DNA of 64,000 nt, taken from NCBI GenBank assembly GCA_949592205.1, contig CATIUR010000003.1:85340001-85404000 (forward strand), given 5' to 3'. Each line of letters opens with the position of its first letter. The stretch's first letter is position 1. The notes beneath the pieces were generated by a model that searched no databases, had not been told where the DNA came from, and was given only the letters and a program-made list of their open reading frames with translations. Both the position numbers and the translations under genes were made by a program. This document shows positions 32,123-43,018 of this stretch, one piece after another. This DNA comes from Helichrysum umbraculigerum. Lineage: Eukaryota > Streptophyta > Magnoliopsida > Asterales > Asteraceae.

Positions 32123-34848
32123 TGTGACACCCGTCAAATTAGGACTATATTTTAGTTCCTAATCAATTAGAAATACATGTAATTAGTGCTATGTGTTAGG
32201 CTAATTGTATGTATCAAAATATATATAGATGAATATATATATCAGTACTCGATTAGATTTAATCGTTCATTTTCAAATCGGCCGAATTTCCGATTCACTT
32301 ATACGACATTGGTGAAAAACAAATATTAAGTAATATGAAACTATTATTTAATACAAACTCATTATTTATTATATATTATTTTGATAATGTATAAAGTAAT
32401 TCGTATCGTACAAAATCAAATCATTCGCGACAACATTTATAAATAATGTATTATTATTGAAAATGATAATTATTATTTACTTGGATTAAAATAAAACATA
32501 ATTCGTTTTATAACATTTTACTCAAATGCGACGAAACAACTCGAATCGTATCCGTCTCTAAAACGTAAAACAAAGATATATTATTATATCTCACCAAATG
32601 TATTTTTATAAAATACTTCCAATAAAAGTATAAACGAATTCGTTTTTAGAAATTTATCGATTTAAAACATTATACTACTTTTCGATCGGGTACAAAAACA
32701 CGGGTATTTTGTACTACGAAATTAGGCCAACTAACTCAAATAATTGAGTTAGCCGGCTATACCAACGCACCCTTTACTTCATTCTTTCATTTCATTTTCT
32801 TCTTCATTTCTCAATCTCTCGGCTCTCTCTCTCGGTCTCAAAATCAAGCAACAACAACAACAACAAATCACAACAATCAATCATCATCATCTTCATCATC
32901 ATCTTGGATTCATCATCACCATCATCCGTTCATCACCATCATCTAGTTCAAAAATCATTGTAAGGAACAATCAAACTTTTATACTCAAATTTATGTTACA
33001 AACATTTATAATATGATATATTATCATTATCATTGATGATTGTTAGTTAAAAATCGGATTAGATGGGTTTGGGTGAATTTTTGGAACGACAGACTTGAAC
33101 CAGACCTCGGAATACGGCGTATTCAAGGGAATACGGCGTATTCCCGCCCAGAAAACATGATCTACGCGGCGCCTCCTTGGAATACGGCGTATGCCGTATT
33201 CCCTATATTTTTCAAGAATACGATCGTATTGATGGAATATGGCGTATTCCCCACAAATGCCACCAATTCGGCGGATTCAAGGGAATCCGGTGGATTCCCC
33301 CTTTATATTTCATGATCCAACGGATCAATAAACTAGCCCTGCAAATATTAGCTAAAACAGAACAAATAAAATTTTGAAAACGTCGACGATTTAACGACTT
33401 AAAACAGGGTAGCTTCTCGATGAAAAATTTATTGTAACGGATTGGGCTCAAATTCGCTCGGTCATTCAAAAACAACCCAATGGTCAAGGCTAAGTACCTT
33501 AGCCTAGTCAGTTTTGGGCCATCCGGAGTCATCTAGGGGTCGAAAATGGCATATTTTAGTATTCGGACCCCCGTTTTTCCATAAACTTAAAACTAAAGGT
33601 TTACACTAAGTGTCAGACATCGCGACATATTTCATACTTATACGATACAACATTTAAACACTTCAAATATGCTTTTATAAGTTCACAACAAATGAAAGTA
33701 GTAATAATAATTGAAGAATTATTATTTCAATCAATCACCAACGAGCCGTATACATTTTTACAAACTCAAACATAATCATTAACCAATGTATTTGGTCAAA
33801 AACTAGTTAAGGGAATAACTAGCATAGATGATCCGTAGTGTCATCAAATCAATTAAACCTTGCGCGTTTAATACGCCCGGCAAGTTTCAAGAATCTAATC
33901 ATTTATCCAAACCTTGCGCGTCTAAGACGCCCTGCAGGTTCAGTCGTTGTAACGACATCAAATCATTGTGAATCATTATAATTGTTGGCTAACAATTCAA
34001 GAGGCTCAGGTGAGTCTCATAGCCCCTTTTTAAATGCTTTTACCTAGGGGTGAGATACATGCTCGTTTTGTTTTACATGTGAATGCAAGTATCAAATTAT
34101 CACGTATGCTGCATGAGTTGTTTTCATCTAATCAATCAAAGTCCTCTGAAGCATAGTTCTGTTAATATGATTTAGCGTGAATGTTAGTGTATGGTACCAT
34201 ATGGGATTGACAATCCCCATCCGAGTTAGCAAGCACTAACCTGTCAAACGGACGCATTAGCATTTGTTCAAACGTATGTTGATTAGGCATACGCATAGAG
34301 GCACCCTCGATCAGGCACTTGATTGTGATCCTGACCCCTCAGTTAAGCTCAGACTATGTGCTCATGTTAGTTGTATCAATCTTTACTTATTTGTTTAATT
34401 ACAAATATTCATGTGATACTCATTATTCATTTATTTACATGATTTGTAAATCAACTCATTAAATCTTGCGGTTCACAAATCATATCTTATCATATCAAAC
34501 ATGTGAGCTCACCAGCTTTATAGCTGACCTTTTAGCATGTTATCTCAGGTACTCAGCAGTAGGTTGGACTGCCCATCAGGATACTGTAGCTCGAGTCGCA
34601 TGCAATCATAGAATCATCAAGAGATTTCCTTGCATTTCTATATTTTGTATAAATTAGATATATTAGAATCTCTCAAGTAAATTATGCGAACTCACATTTT
34701 AAAAACAATTATGTAATTTCTATTACATCGATGTATTTTATCAAACGACGCATGTAGTGGTCGTTCATTATGTAATCTTGTGCTTTGTGTATTGATTAGT
34801 CGTGCCCCGAACCGACCCGCTTCCGCATCATAATTTGGGGGTGCGACA
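32123..34848 (+). mobile_element. Second solo LTR of the plus-strand Tekay-type family
   Basis: This 2726-bp segment starts TGTGACACCCGTCAAATTAG and ends GGGGGTGCGACA, flanked by GCTAG at 32118-32122 and 34849-34853. Ends and internal landmarks match the solo LTR at 24350-27040, but the central island is a different palindrome. It interrupts the protease region of copy 3. Confidence 0.93.
33109..33300 (+). repeat. Palindrome island, GGAATACGGCGTATTCC type
   Basis: There are about six full or half copies of the palindrome GGAATACGGCGTATTCC, plus degenerate forms (AATTCGGCGGATTC, GGAATCCGGTGGATTCC). It begins about 150 bp after a GTAAGG donor-like motif at 32960-32965. Confidence 0.85.
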
Positions 34849-34958
34849 GCTAGGGTTAAAGTGCAATTAGGCATCACACTATCGGTTTCTATGAGTTTAC
34901 CTTCTGCTAGTTTTACGGTGTAATTAACATCTAAAGCCACGGGGGTGATGTCAAGTAG
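34849..34958 (-). pseudogene. Tekay-like copy 3 protease fragment
   Basis: This 110-bp sliver between the solo LTR and copy 2 encodes LDITPVALDVNYTVKLAEGK and a few more protease residues. It links the gag-protease part at 45533 to the RT part at 32122. It ends at the AGTAG duplication (34954-34958) made by copy 2. Confidence 0.85.
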
Positions 34959-37468
34959 TGTAACACCCCCAAATTTAGTGATTTGCGGAAGCATACTTGG
35001 GTGTTACTAATCAATATACAAAGCACAAGATATACAGCAAACGACCTCTAAATGAGACGTTTTGTAAAATAATTACATTTCATAATTAAATCGTTTGAAA
35101 ACATATAGTTTTCTTTACAAAAATATGTAAGCCTAGAGTCCGCGTATGTGGCGGGAGATTCTATTACATAACCATAGTTACAAAAGGATAATGCCAAAGA
35201 ATCTCCGTTAAATGCAGTTTGGAAATCATGCGACTCTAGCTAGTAATCCTGGAGTGATCCTACTCCGTAAGTGTACCTGAGAATACATGCTAAAAAGGGT
35301 CAACCAAAAGGTTGGTGAATCTCACAGGTTTATCAGTAAATAATCAGTTTGAACACAAGATTTCATCAGTAGTGCCCGTAGGCGTATATCAAGCATTTGC
35401 AAATCTCGCAAAAGTAAAGTAATCAAGTTATACCGTTGCCATGAGGCTCATAATCGAAGCTTAACCCGTAAATAATCAGTTGCTCCTGTAACATGCTCGA
35501 AATTGAGCAAGCATAAGTAACGAAATAATAGTCACCCGTTTCTACGTGTAATTCAGTACGTGGTAGCGCTACTACCCCAGGCAGGGAGGGTCATTTCCCT
35601 AATGGATCCATTAACTACTGTTCGCGCTTAAGTCCATAACTAACGATATATGATGGAGAGACTTCAGTAAGTAGTGAATAACTCATGCAATTCCGTTTGG
35701 TATAGAAATCAGTTTAGTACTTGTGTTCAGGAAAAATAAGTAGCATGTATCTCCCCCAATAAGATAAAACAGTAAAAGTGGGGCCGTAAGACTCACCTGA
35801 GCCTAGTAGTAAGCAGTTGAAAACTGTAAGTAGCGTGTAGGTTCTCCGAACCCGTAACCTTTAAATGCCTAAACATATAAAGTTAAGTAAGTAGATGTCT
35901 CGCAAGACCATCTAGGCTAGTTATCTACACAACTCGTTATGTCCAAGTATTTGTTTAGTAATCCGTTTGTAGTTTGAAAACAAGTATGGCCCGTTGGTGA
36001 CGGTTTGTAATAATGATTCAAAGTGTTATCATTATATGTATCGTTGAATCCGGTTTCGTTATTTGTAAGTGTTCGACACTTAGTGTGAAAAGTATTTACG
36101 ACATCCAATGACGGGGGCCCGGGGGCAGCGCCCCTGGTAGCGGGGTCCAAGGGGCGGCAGCCCCTGGCGGGGTCCAAGGGGCAGAGCCCCTGGCTGGGGT
36201 CGAGCTGCCAGGTCAGCTTGGAAAATTTTTATTTCTACTACTTTCCTTTAGTGAAAACGCGTCCGAAATCTGGATTTGGAGTAAAATCAGGTGGTAAAAT
36301 TCTGGTTCCGACACTTAGTAAAAATCTGAGTTTTCAGGGTTCTGTTTTGTGCGACGTTGGGTGCGACGTCGCAAGCGACGTAAGGTGCGACGTGGGTGTG
36401 TGCGTCGCATTATGCGGCCTTCGCAATTTAATGCGACGTAGGGTGTTGCGTCGCTAAGTGCGACGCTAGTTCGGTTTGCGACGTTAAAGTCTACGTCGCT
36501 ACGTGCGACATCCGCAAGTTAATGCGACGTAATAGGCTGCGTCGCTAGTGCGACGTTGAGATTTTTGTGCGACGTAGGTCGCGACGTCGCAGAGGCCGCT
36601 GGCCAGGTGCGACGTAGCGGTCTGATGGCCGGAAATTGTGCCGAAAACGAGTTTTCCGGTTTCCGTTCAGTCCAAATCTTTTACCCAACCCATTTTTGGA
36701 CATTTTAAGCATGTATAAACCATAAAAACGTAAAAACATTAAGAATCGAGAGATGCCGGGTTTTGTCGGAAACTTACAAAATGTCGGATGAGAAATCCGA
36801 AAAGATAGAAATGTAGATCGTTGTGAGGTGATGCTTTTCTTCCAAACGGAGGGTATGATTCGGCGATGTTTCGTGGTGTTATTTAGCGAATTTGGTGATG
36901 AAGGTGGTTTGGTGATTGGGAGTAAAAAGAAAGAGAGAGAGAGAATAGAAAGTGGAAATGGGTAAAAAGGAAGAAGGTGGGAAGTTTTAACCTCCCATTT
37001 TCAGTCTCCGTCCTCGCGCTCCGTGCGGTGTTCGTTTTCTCCGTCGTTTTTCGTTAAATTATTTCTTTTATGTGTTTAGTTATATTTATAAAAATCACAA
37101 ACCTTGTTAAATAACTCAATTAAATTATTTCCTTAAGTCTTTAATAGTTTAGATTAAATTTAATTACTTTTGTTTTTAAATCGTGTAAACTTTAATCAAG
37201 TGATACGAGATAATTTCTAATTATTGAAAAATAGCATTTTGGGTCATAATTGCGTTATTTTAGTTTATAAACATTTGTTCACCAACGTCCGTATTAATCG
37301 AATAGAATTTCGTTCTATTTAAGTCGCGTACGATTTAGATCAAATCGCAAAGTTGTATATATTTACCAATATATAATCCGATACATAAATTAGCCTAACA
37401 CGGAACTAATTACATGTATTAACAAAGAATTAGGCACTAATTCTAGTCCTAATTTGCCGGTTGTTACA
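34959..37468 (-). repeat. 3' LTR of Tekay-like copy 2
   Basis: Ends are TGTAACACCC...TTGTTACA. It contains the G-rich tract (36113-36200) and the GCGACGT-type palindrome island (36350-36619). It also has a GTAAGT motif (minus strand, about 36772-36777) and a pyrimidine-rich strip. The short cysteine-rich frame at 36218-36457 is translation of the island and not a gene. Confidence 0.95.
36350..36619 (-). repeat. Palindrome island, GCGACGTCGC type (copy 2, 3' LTR)
   Basis: More than a dozen copies of TGCGACGT, GCGACGTCGC or CTACGTCGC occur in alternating orientation. It matches 44409-44679 in the other LTR except for a few substitutions. Confidence 0.9.
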
Positions 37469-37481
37469 TTCTCCCCCTGTT
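37469..37481 (-). other. Polypurine tract of Tekay-like copy 2
   Basis: The minus strand reads ACAGGGGGAGAA directly before the LTR start TGTAACA. Confidence 0.85.
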
Positions 37482-37502
37482 AAAAGAATTTCGTCCCGAA
37501 AT

Positions 37503-40500
37503 TTAAGTCGAAGTCGCGTTCGGGGTAGAATTGGTGAATAAGTGGGGATACTTGAGTCGCATTTGGTCTTCCCGTTCCCAAGTGAATTCCGGACCACGTC
37601 TGGAATTCCACCTGACTTTGACGATGGGAATACGACTCTGTTTCAGTTGTTTGACCTCACGGTCCATAATTTCGACTGGTTCCTCAACGAAATGTAGTTT
37701 GTCATCGATGCGAATCTCGTCAAGGGGTATAATGAGTGTCTCGTCAGACAGACATTTCTTTAAGTTAGAAATGTGAAAAGTGGGGTGCACGCCGCTGAGT
37801 TCAGAGGGCAGCTGCAGTCGATATGCCACTGGACCTATCTTCTCGAGAATCTCAAAAGGCCCAATGTACCTGGGGTTTAATTTTCCGCGTTTGCCGAATC
37901 GGATTACGCCTTTCCAAGGCGATACTTTTAAAAGTACTCGATCCCCAACTTGGAACTCGAGTGGCTTGCGTCTCACGTCAGCATAGCTTTTCTGACGATC
38001 ACGCGCGGCTTTGAGTCGGTTTTGGATTTCGACGATTTTCTCTGTGGTTTCATGTATAAGTTCAGGACCAGTGAGTTGACTATCTCCCACTTCAGTCCAA
38101 CAGATCGATGATCGGCACTTACGACCATATAGTGCCTCAAAAGGTGCAACCTTATTGCTGGCGTGATAGCTGTTGTTGTACGAGAATTCGCACAACGGTA
38201 GATGTCTTTCCCAATTTGTACCGGAATCAACTACGCAGGCTCGTAGCATGTCTTCCAGTGTCTGAATAGTTCGTTCGCTCTGGCCATCGGTCTGAGGATG
38301 GTATGCGGTACTCATATCGAGACGGGTACTCAGTGATTTTTGGAGTGATTGCCAGAAGCGAGATGTGAATCGAGCATCCCTGTCAGAGATAATCGAGATA
38401 GGGACACCATGTTGGCAAACGATTTCTTTGATGTAAATTTGTGTAAGGCGTTCCATTTTATCGGTTTCTCTGATTGCCAAGAAATGAGCCGATTTGGTGA
38501 GACGGTCGACGATCACCCAAATGGTATCGCAACCGCTCGCCGATCTAGGTAGTTTGCTTATGAAATCCATAGTAATTTGCTCCCATTTTCATTGAGGAAT
38601 TTCAGGTTGTTGGAGCAATCCGGAAGGTCTTTGGTGCTCGGCCTTGACCTTGGAACAAGTTAAGCATTTGCTGACGTACAAAGCAATGTCAGCTTTCATA
38701 TTCGGCCACCAGTAAAACTCCTTGATGCCGTGATACATTTTGTCGGATCCCGGGTGGATAGAATATTTGGACTTGTGAGCTTCATCCATCACCAAGTCCC
38801 GCAGGTTTCCGAAATTAGGCAACCATATTCGGTTAGAGAAATACCTAACTCCGTTGGGTCTGATCTCCAATTGTTTATCCATGCCTCGCAAGGCCTCGTT
38901 CTTGAAGTTATCGGGTTTCAGGGCTTCGAGTTGGGCAAGATGTATTTGGGTGGTGAGATCGTTATGAATGGTAATACTGAGTGCCCGGACTCGGAGTGGT
39001 TTTGTTCATTCCTTACGACTGAGAGCATCAGCAACCACATTTGCTTTGCCCGGATGATATTTGATCTCACAGTCGTAATCGGTGAGTAATTCAACCCATC
39101 TACGTTGCCTCATGTTAAGATCTTTCTGGTTGAAAATGTGTTGGAGACTTTTGTGGTCGGTGAATACAGTGCTGCGGGTACCATAAAGATAATGTCTCCA
39201 GATTTTTAAGGCGAATACCACGGCCCCTAGCTCGAGGTCGTGAGTTGTGTAGTTTTTCTCGTGAACTTTAAGTTGTCGGGAGGCGTAAGCAATGACCTTG
39301 TCTCGTTGCATCAGCACGCAACCGAGACCTTGGTGAGAAGCATCACAGTATACCACGAAGTCATCGGTGCCTTCGGGTAGAGATAAAATGGGTGCACTGC
39401 AAAGCTTGAGCTTCAACAGCTGAAATGCTGACTCTTGTTTATCGGTCCAGTCGAACTTTTTGTCTTTCTGAGTCAGTTTCGTGAGTGGTATGGCTATTTT
39501 TGAGAAGTTTTCAATGAATCGGCGATAATACCCCGCCAATCCCAAGAATTGGCGTACTTCGGTAGGAGTGGTTGGCGCCTGCCAGTTCTTGATGGCCTCG
39601 ATTTTTGATGGGTCTACATGAATTCCCTGACTATCAATCACATGCCCAAGGAATTGAACGGTTTTTATCCAGAACTCACACTTAGAGAATTTGGCGTAAA
39701 GCTCCTCGTGTCTAAGTAGTTCTAGGATGGTTCTGAGGTGTTGTGCGTGTTCTTGTTTGTTTCGTGAGTATATGAGGATGTCATCGATGAACACAATGAC
39801 AAACCTGTCGAGATAAGGTTTACACACCCGATTCATAAGGTCCATGAATACAGCCGGTGCGTTGGTTAGACCAAAGGGCATCACTTGGAACTCGTAGTGC
39901 CCGTAACGGGTTCTGAATGCGGTTTTTGGGATGTCAGCATCACGAACACGCAATTGGTGATAACCCGATCGAAGATCAATCTTTGAATAACAACTTGATC
40001 CTTGAAGTTGATCGAACAGATCGTCGATTCGAGGAAGTGGGTATCGGTTCTTGACGGTTAGTTTGTTCAACTCTCGATAGTCAATACACATTCGAAATGA
40101 ACCGTCTTTCTTTTTGACAAACAAGACCGGAGCTCCCCAAGGTGAAGAACTCGGTCTGATGAATCCTCTATCCAGAAGTTCATGTAACTGAGTGGACAGC
40201 TCCTGAAGTTCGGATGGGGCTAGGCGGTACGATGCTCGGGCCACCGGTGCGGCACCCGGCATGAGATCAATCGAGAACTCGACCTGTCTAGGTGGAGGTA
40301 AACTAGGTAGTTCTTCTGGAAAGACTTCGGGAAAGTCTCTAACGATTGGCACATCTTCAAGTCGCTTCTCCTCCGACTTTTTCTCAGTGATGTGTGCGAG
40401 AATTGCTGGGTAACCCTTTCTCAGAAATTTTCGGGTTTTTAAACAGGTGATTAAGTTTAGTCTCGACCCACCGGTCTCCCCCTGTATGATCAAGGTACTA

Positions 40501-41920
40501 CCGGCGGCGAGAGGAATTCGGACGATCTTATCATGGCAAACAATTTCGGCCCGATGCTTGGACAACCAGTCCATACCCACGATGACATCGAAACTTCCTA
40601 GTTCAACAGGCATTAGATCGATTGAGAAGGTTTCGTTTGCGAGGTTTAAAGTGCAATTAGGTATCACACTATTGGTTTCTATGAGTTTACCATTTGCAAG
40701 TTCTACTGTGTACTTAACATCTAAGGCCGCGGGGGTGATATCAAGTAGTGGACAAAACTCATCAGATATGAAACTTTTATCAGCACCGGTATCAAATAAT
40801 ACTGAAGCAGTAAGATCGTTGAGAAGAAACGTACCCGTTACAACATTCGGGTCTTCCCTAGCTTCCCTAGCTTTGATGACAAATGCTCTGCTACGAGCAG
40901 GGTTGTTGTTCCGTTTGTTGTGGTTGTTGTTGTTGTTGTTTCTCTGCTTAGGGCAATTATTCTGAAAGTGCCCAGGACTTCCGCACCCATAACAAGTCTT
41001 TGGGGCACTGGTGTTTCGACAATCTTTGGCCAGATGCCCAAAACGTTTGCAGTTTGTGCAAGGGCAGGAACCGTCATGGTGACGATTGCATTTGGGGCAG
41101 TAGGGCTTGCTTCCACTGTACCCTTTCTTTTCTGAAGAGCCGGATGAATAAGCCCTAATAGGCTCGGGTCTTCGGTTGGTGATTTGGTTGGATGAGTTGG
41201 GGTTTCTTCCCACTTTCGTTTGTTGTTTGCAGGTGGGGCTGAGGTGGTGTTACGGCGGACAGCGTTTGCCGTAAGTTCATGGGCCATACGGATGGCGTTC
41301 TGGATAGTACCTGGTTTGGATGAAGTCACCAGGTCCTGGAGTTTCTCGGGCAGTCCATCAACATATTTCTCGATCCTCTTGTATTCAGGATCGACCATGG
41401 ATGGGCACAGAAGTGCCAGTTGGTGGAAACGGTTGGTGTACCCGGTGATATCATCACCTTGCATCTTGTGGTTCCAAAATTCCAGCTCCAGTTGTTTCAG
41501 TTCATCCCTGGGGCAATACTCACCCCTTAACATCTCCTTCAACTCCTCCCACGGGAGTTTATAAGCATTGGCAACGCCCACAGTTTGGGCATAGGTGTTC
41601 CACCACGTGAGTGCGGTGTCAGTAAAAGTACTAACAGAGAATTTAACCTTGTCCCCCTCCGCACAGTTGCAGATAAGGAATACCGATTCAACTTTCTCAA
41701 TCCAACGTATTAGACCGATTGCTCCCTCAGTACCTGCAAAGTTCAGAGGTTTGCAGTTTTGGAAGTCCTTATATGAGCAGGGCTTGGGTTGTGGTCCATT
41801 GTTAGCGGTATCTTCGCTACCAGGAGCTGAAGTCCGGGTAGCTAGGGCTTGGGCCACGCTACGGGCAATCAGACCCGCAACTTCGGCTTCAGTGAGGGTG
41901 ATTTGTAGACGAGGAGGCAT
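37503..41920 (-). pseudogene. Gag-Pol of Tekay-like copy 2 (one frameshift, two stops)
   Basis: The domain order equals that of copy 1: Gag from MPPRLQ at 41920, two CCHC knuckles (CTNCKRFGHLAKDC, CYGCGSPGHFQNNC), protease (FDTGADKSF) and RT (FIDDILIYSR). RNase H, integrase (DFISKL, SDRDARF, GQSERT) and a chromodomain-like end (WNSRRGPEFTWERE) follow. Three lesions are visible. A frameshift near 41210 separates capsid from the zinc knuckles. A TGA at about 39006-39008 follows RNase H, in a codon that is CGA in copy 1, so it fits C-to-T change at a CpG. A TGA at about 38589-38591 lies where copy 1 has TGG. The frame start at 42040 is upstream read-through; MPPRLQ is the conserved start. Confidence 0.92.
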
Positions 41921-42185
41921 GCTGCTGATCAAGGAAAGAACAAGGAAAGTGGAATAAGTTATTTGCATGAAACTATGATATATCACAAGTGTATATAATG
42001 AGATACACGATAACAGTACGAGGTGATAATCATATTCCATTTAGGTAAACAAGTTGGATACAAAGTTCGGGTTTTCCAAAAGATTACAGAGTAGTAGTAG
42101 TACAAAAGTACCGGGAATTGTTACATCCGGTTGAATTACATAGGTTCTAATTAGATAGTTGACTGGTTACAAATTACAGACTGAT

Positions 42186-42698
42186 CTAATCTTGATGCAG
42201 ATTAATCTGCTCCATTAGTGCGACGAGGCGGTCTACGGTTTCTGCTAGTCTGTTGGCTTGTCTTGCGTTATCTTCGACCAAGGCCAATCGTTGTACTAGT
42301 GCTCGAGAGTGATCTTCAGTCTCCTGTGAATGCTGTTCACACTCCTCTAATCGGTTTCTTACGAGTTCATCCGCACCTAGTGCGGCGGTCATTGAATCCT
42401 GAATTATGCTTACAGAGAGGTTTGTATCCTCTTGTTCTTGCTGGAGTTGTGATATGCGGTCAAGAGCTTGGCGAAGCACGTAGGTCATTCGGTGTTGTTC
42501 CCGTTCGAGATTTTCAAGCCTTTGCTCCTGACGGCGTAGTTGGGTAGCCAACACTGGCACCGTGAGATGAGCCGAGTTCTGAGAGTTATGAACAGGATAG
42601 GGGTTGCTTCGAGGTGACCTAGTGGTCCTCCTGGCTATTCGCGGGTTTCGAGATCCTTGCGGATGAGAGCGTGATGAATTGGGTGATGTGTTTGCCAT
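42186..42698 (-). CDS. Extra coiled-coil ORF upstream of gag, Tekay-like copy 2
   Basis: This 170-residue protein of unknown function starts MANTSPNSSRS. It ends with the conserved block LVQRLALVEDNARQANRLAE and a terminal MEQIN motif. The middle (about residues 45-105) differs strongly from copies 1 and 3 but keeps a charged, heptad-like pattern (for example QEQRLENLEREQ). It remains open although Gag-Pol of the same element has three lesions. That may mean selection until recently, or just its small target size. Position is between primer site (43003) and gag (41920). Confidence 0.72.
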   Translation of the reverse strand: MANTSPNSSRSHPQGSRNPRIARRTTRSPRSNPYPVHNSQNSAHLTVPVLATQLRRQEQRLENLEREQHRMTYVLRQALDRISQLQQEQEDTNLSVSIIQDSMTAALGADELVRNRLEECEQHSQETEDHSRALVQRLALVEDNARQANRLAETVDRLVALMEQINLHQD

Positions 42699-43002
42699 TC
42701 CTGAGGCAGAGTGTAAGTAAGACGAGGCTAATATATATTAATATATAATATCCAGCCTAGTGTCTAGCACGTATCAAGTAATGGTCCGGTTCTCTCGTGG
42801 TCAGAGTCAACTAACGCATTCCTGTTCGACACAACCATTTCAGACCTCACATCATCTTTCCTTAATTGTACATAGTTGATCAGGCTATGTTAAATTAAAG
42901 TCGTATGATGTAATTCCTGAACCAATCATGCCTAGTAAGGGAATACTGCCTAATGGTCATAGTCTAGGCCCACTAAATGCAACCTAGTTCACTATAACCT
43001 TA

Positions 43003-43015
43003 GGCTCTGATACCA
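43003..43015 (-). other. Primer-binding site of Tekay-like copy 2
   Basis: The minus strand reads TGGTATCAGAGCC, complementary to initiator tRNA-Met, three bases inside the 5' LTR. Confidence 0.9.
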
Positions 43016-43018
43016 ATC

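Noticed and set aside
36218..36457. 79-residue Cys/Asp/Val-rich frame, identical at 44277-44516
   Set aside because: It is a read-through of the GCGACGT island in both LTRs of copy 2; repeat content explains the apparent pattern.
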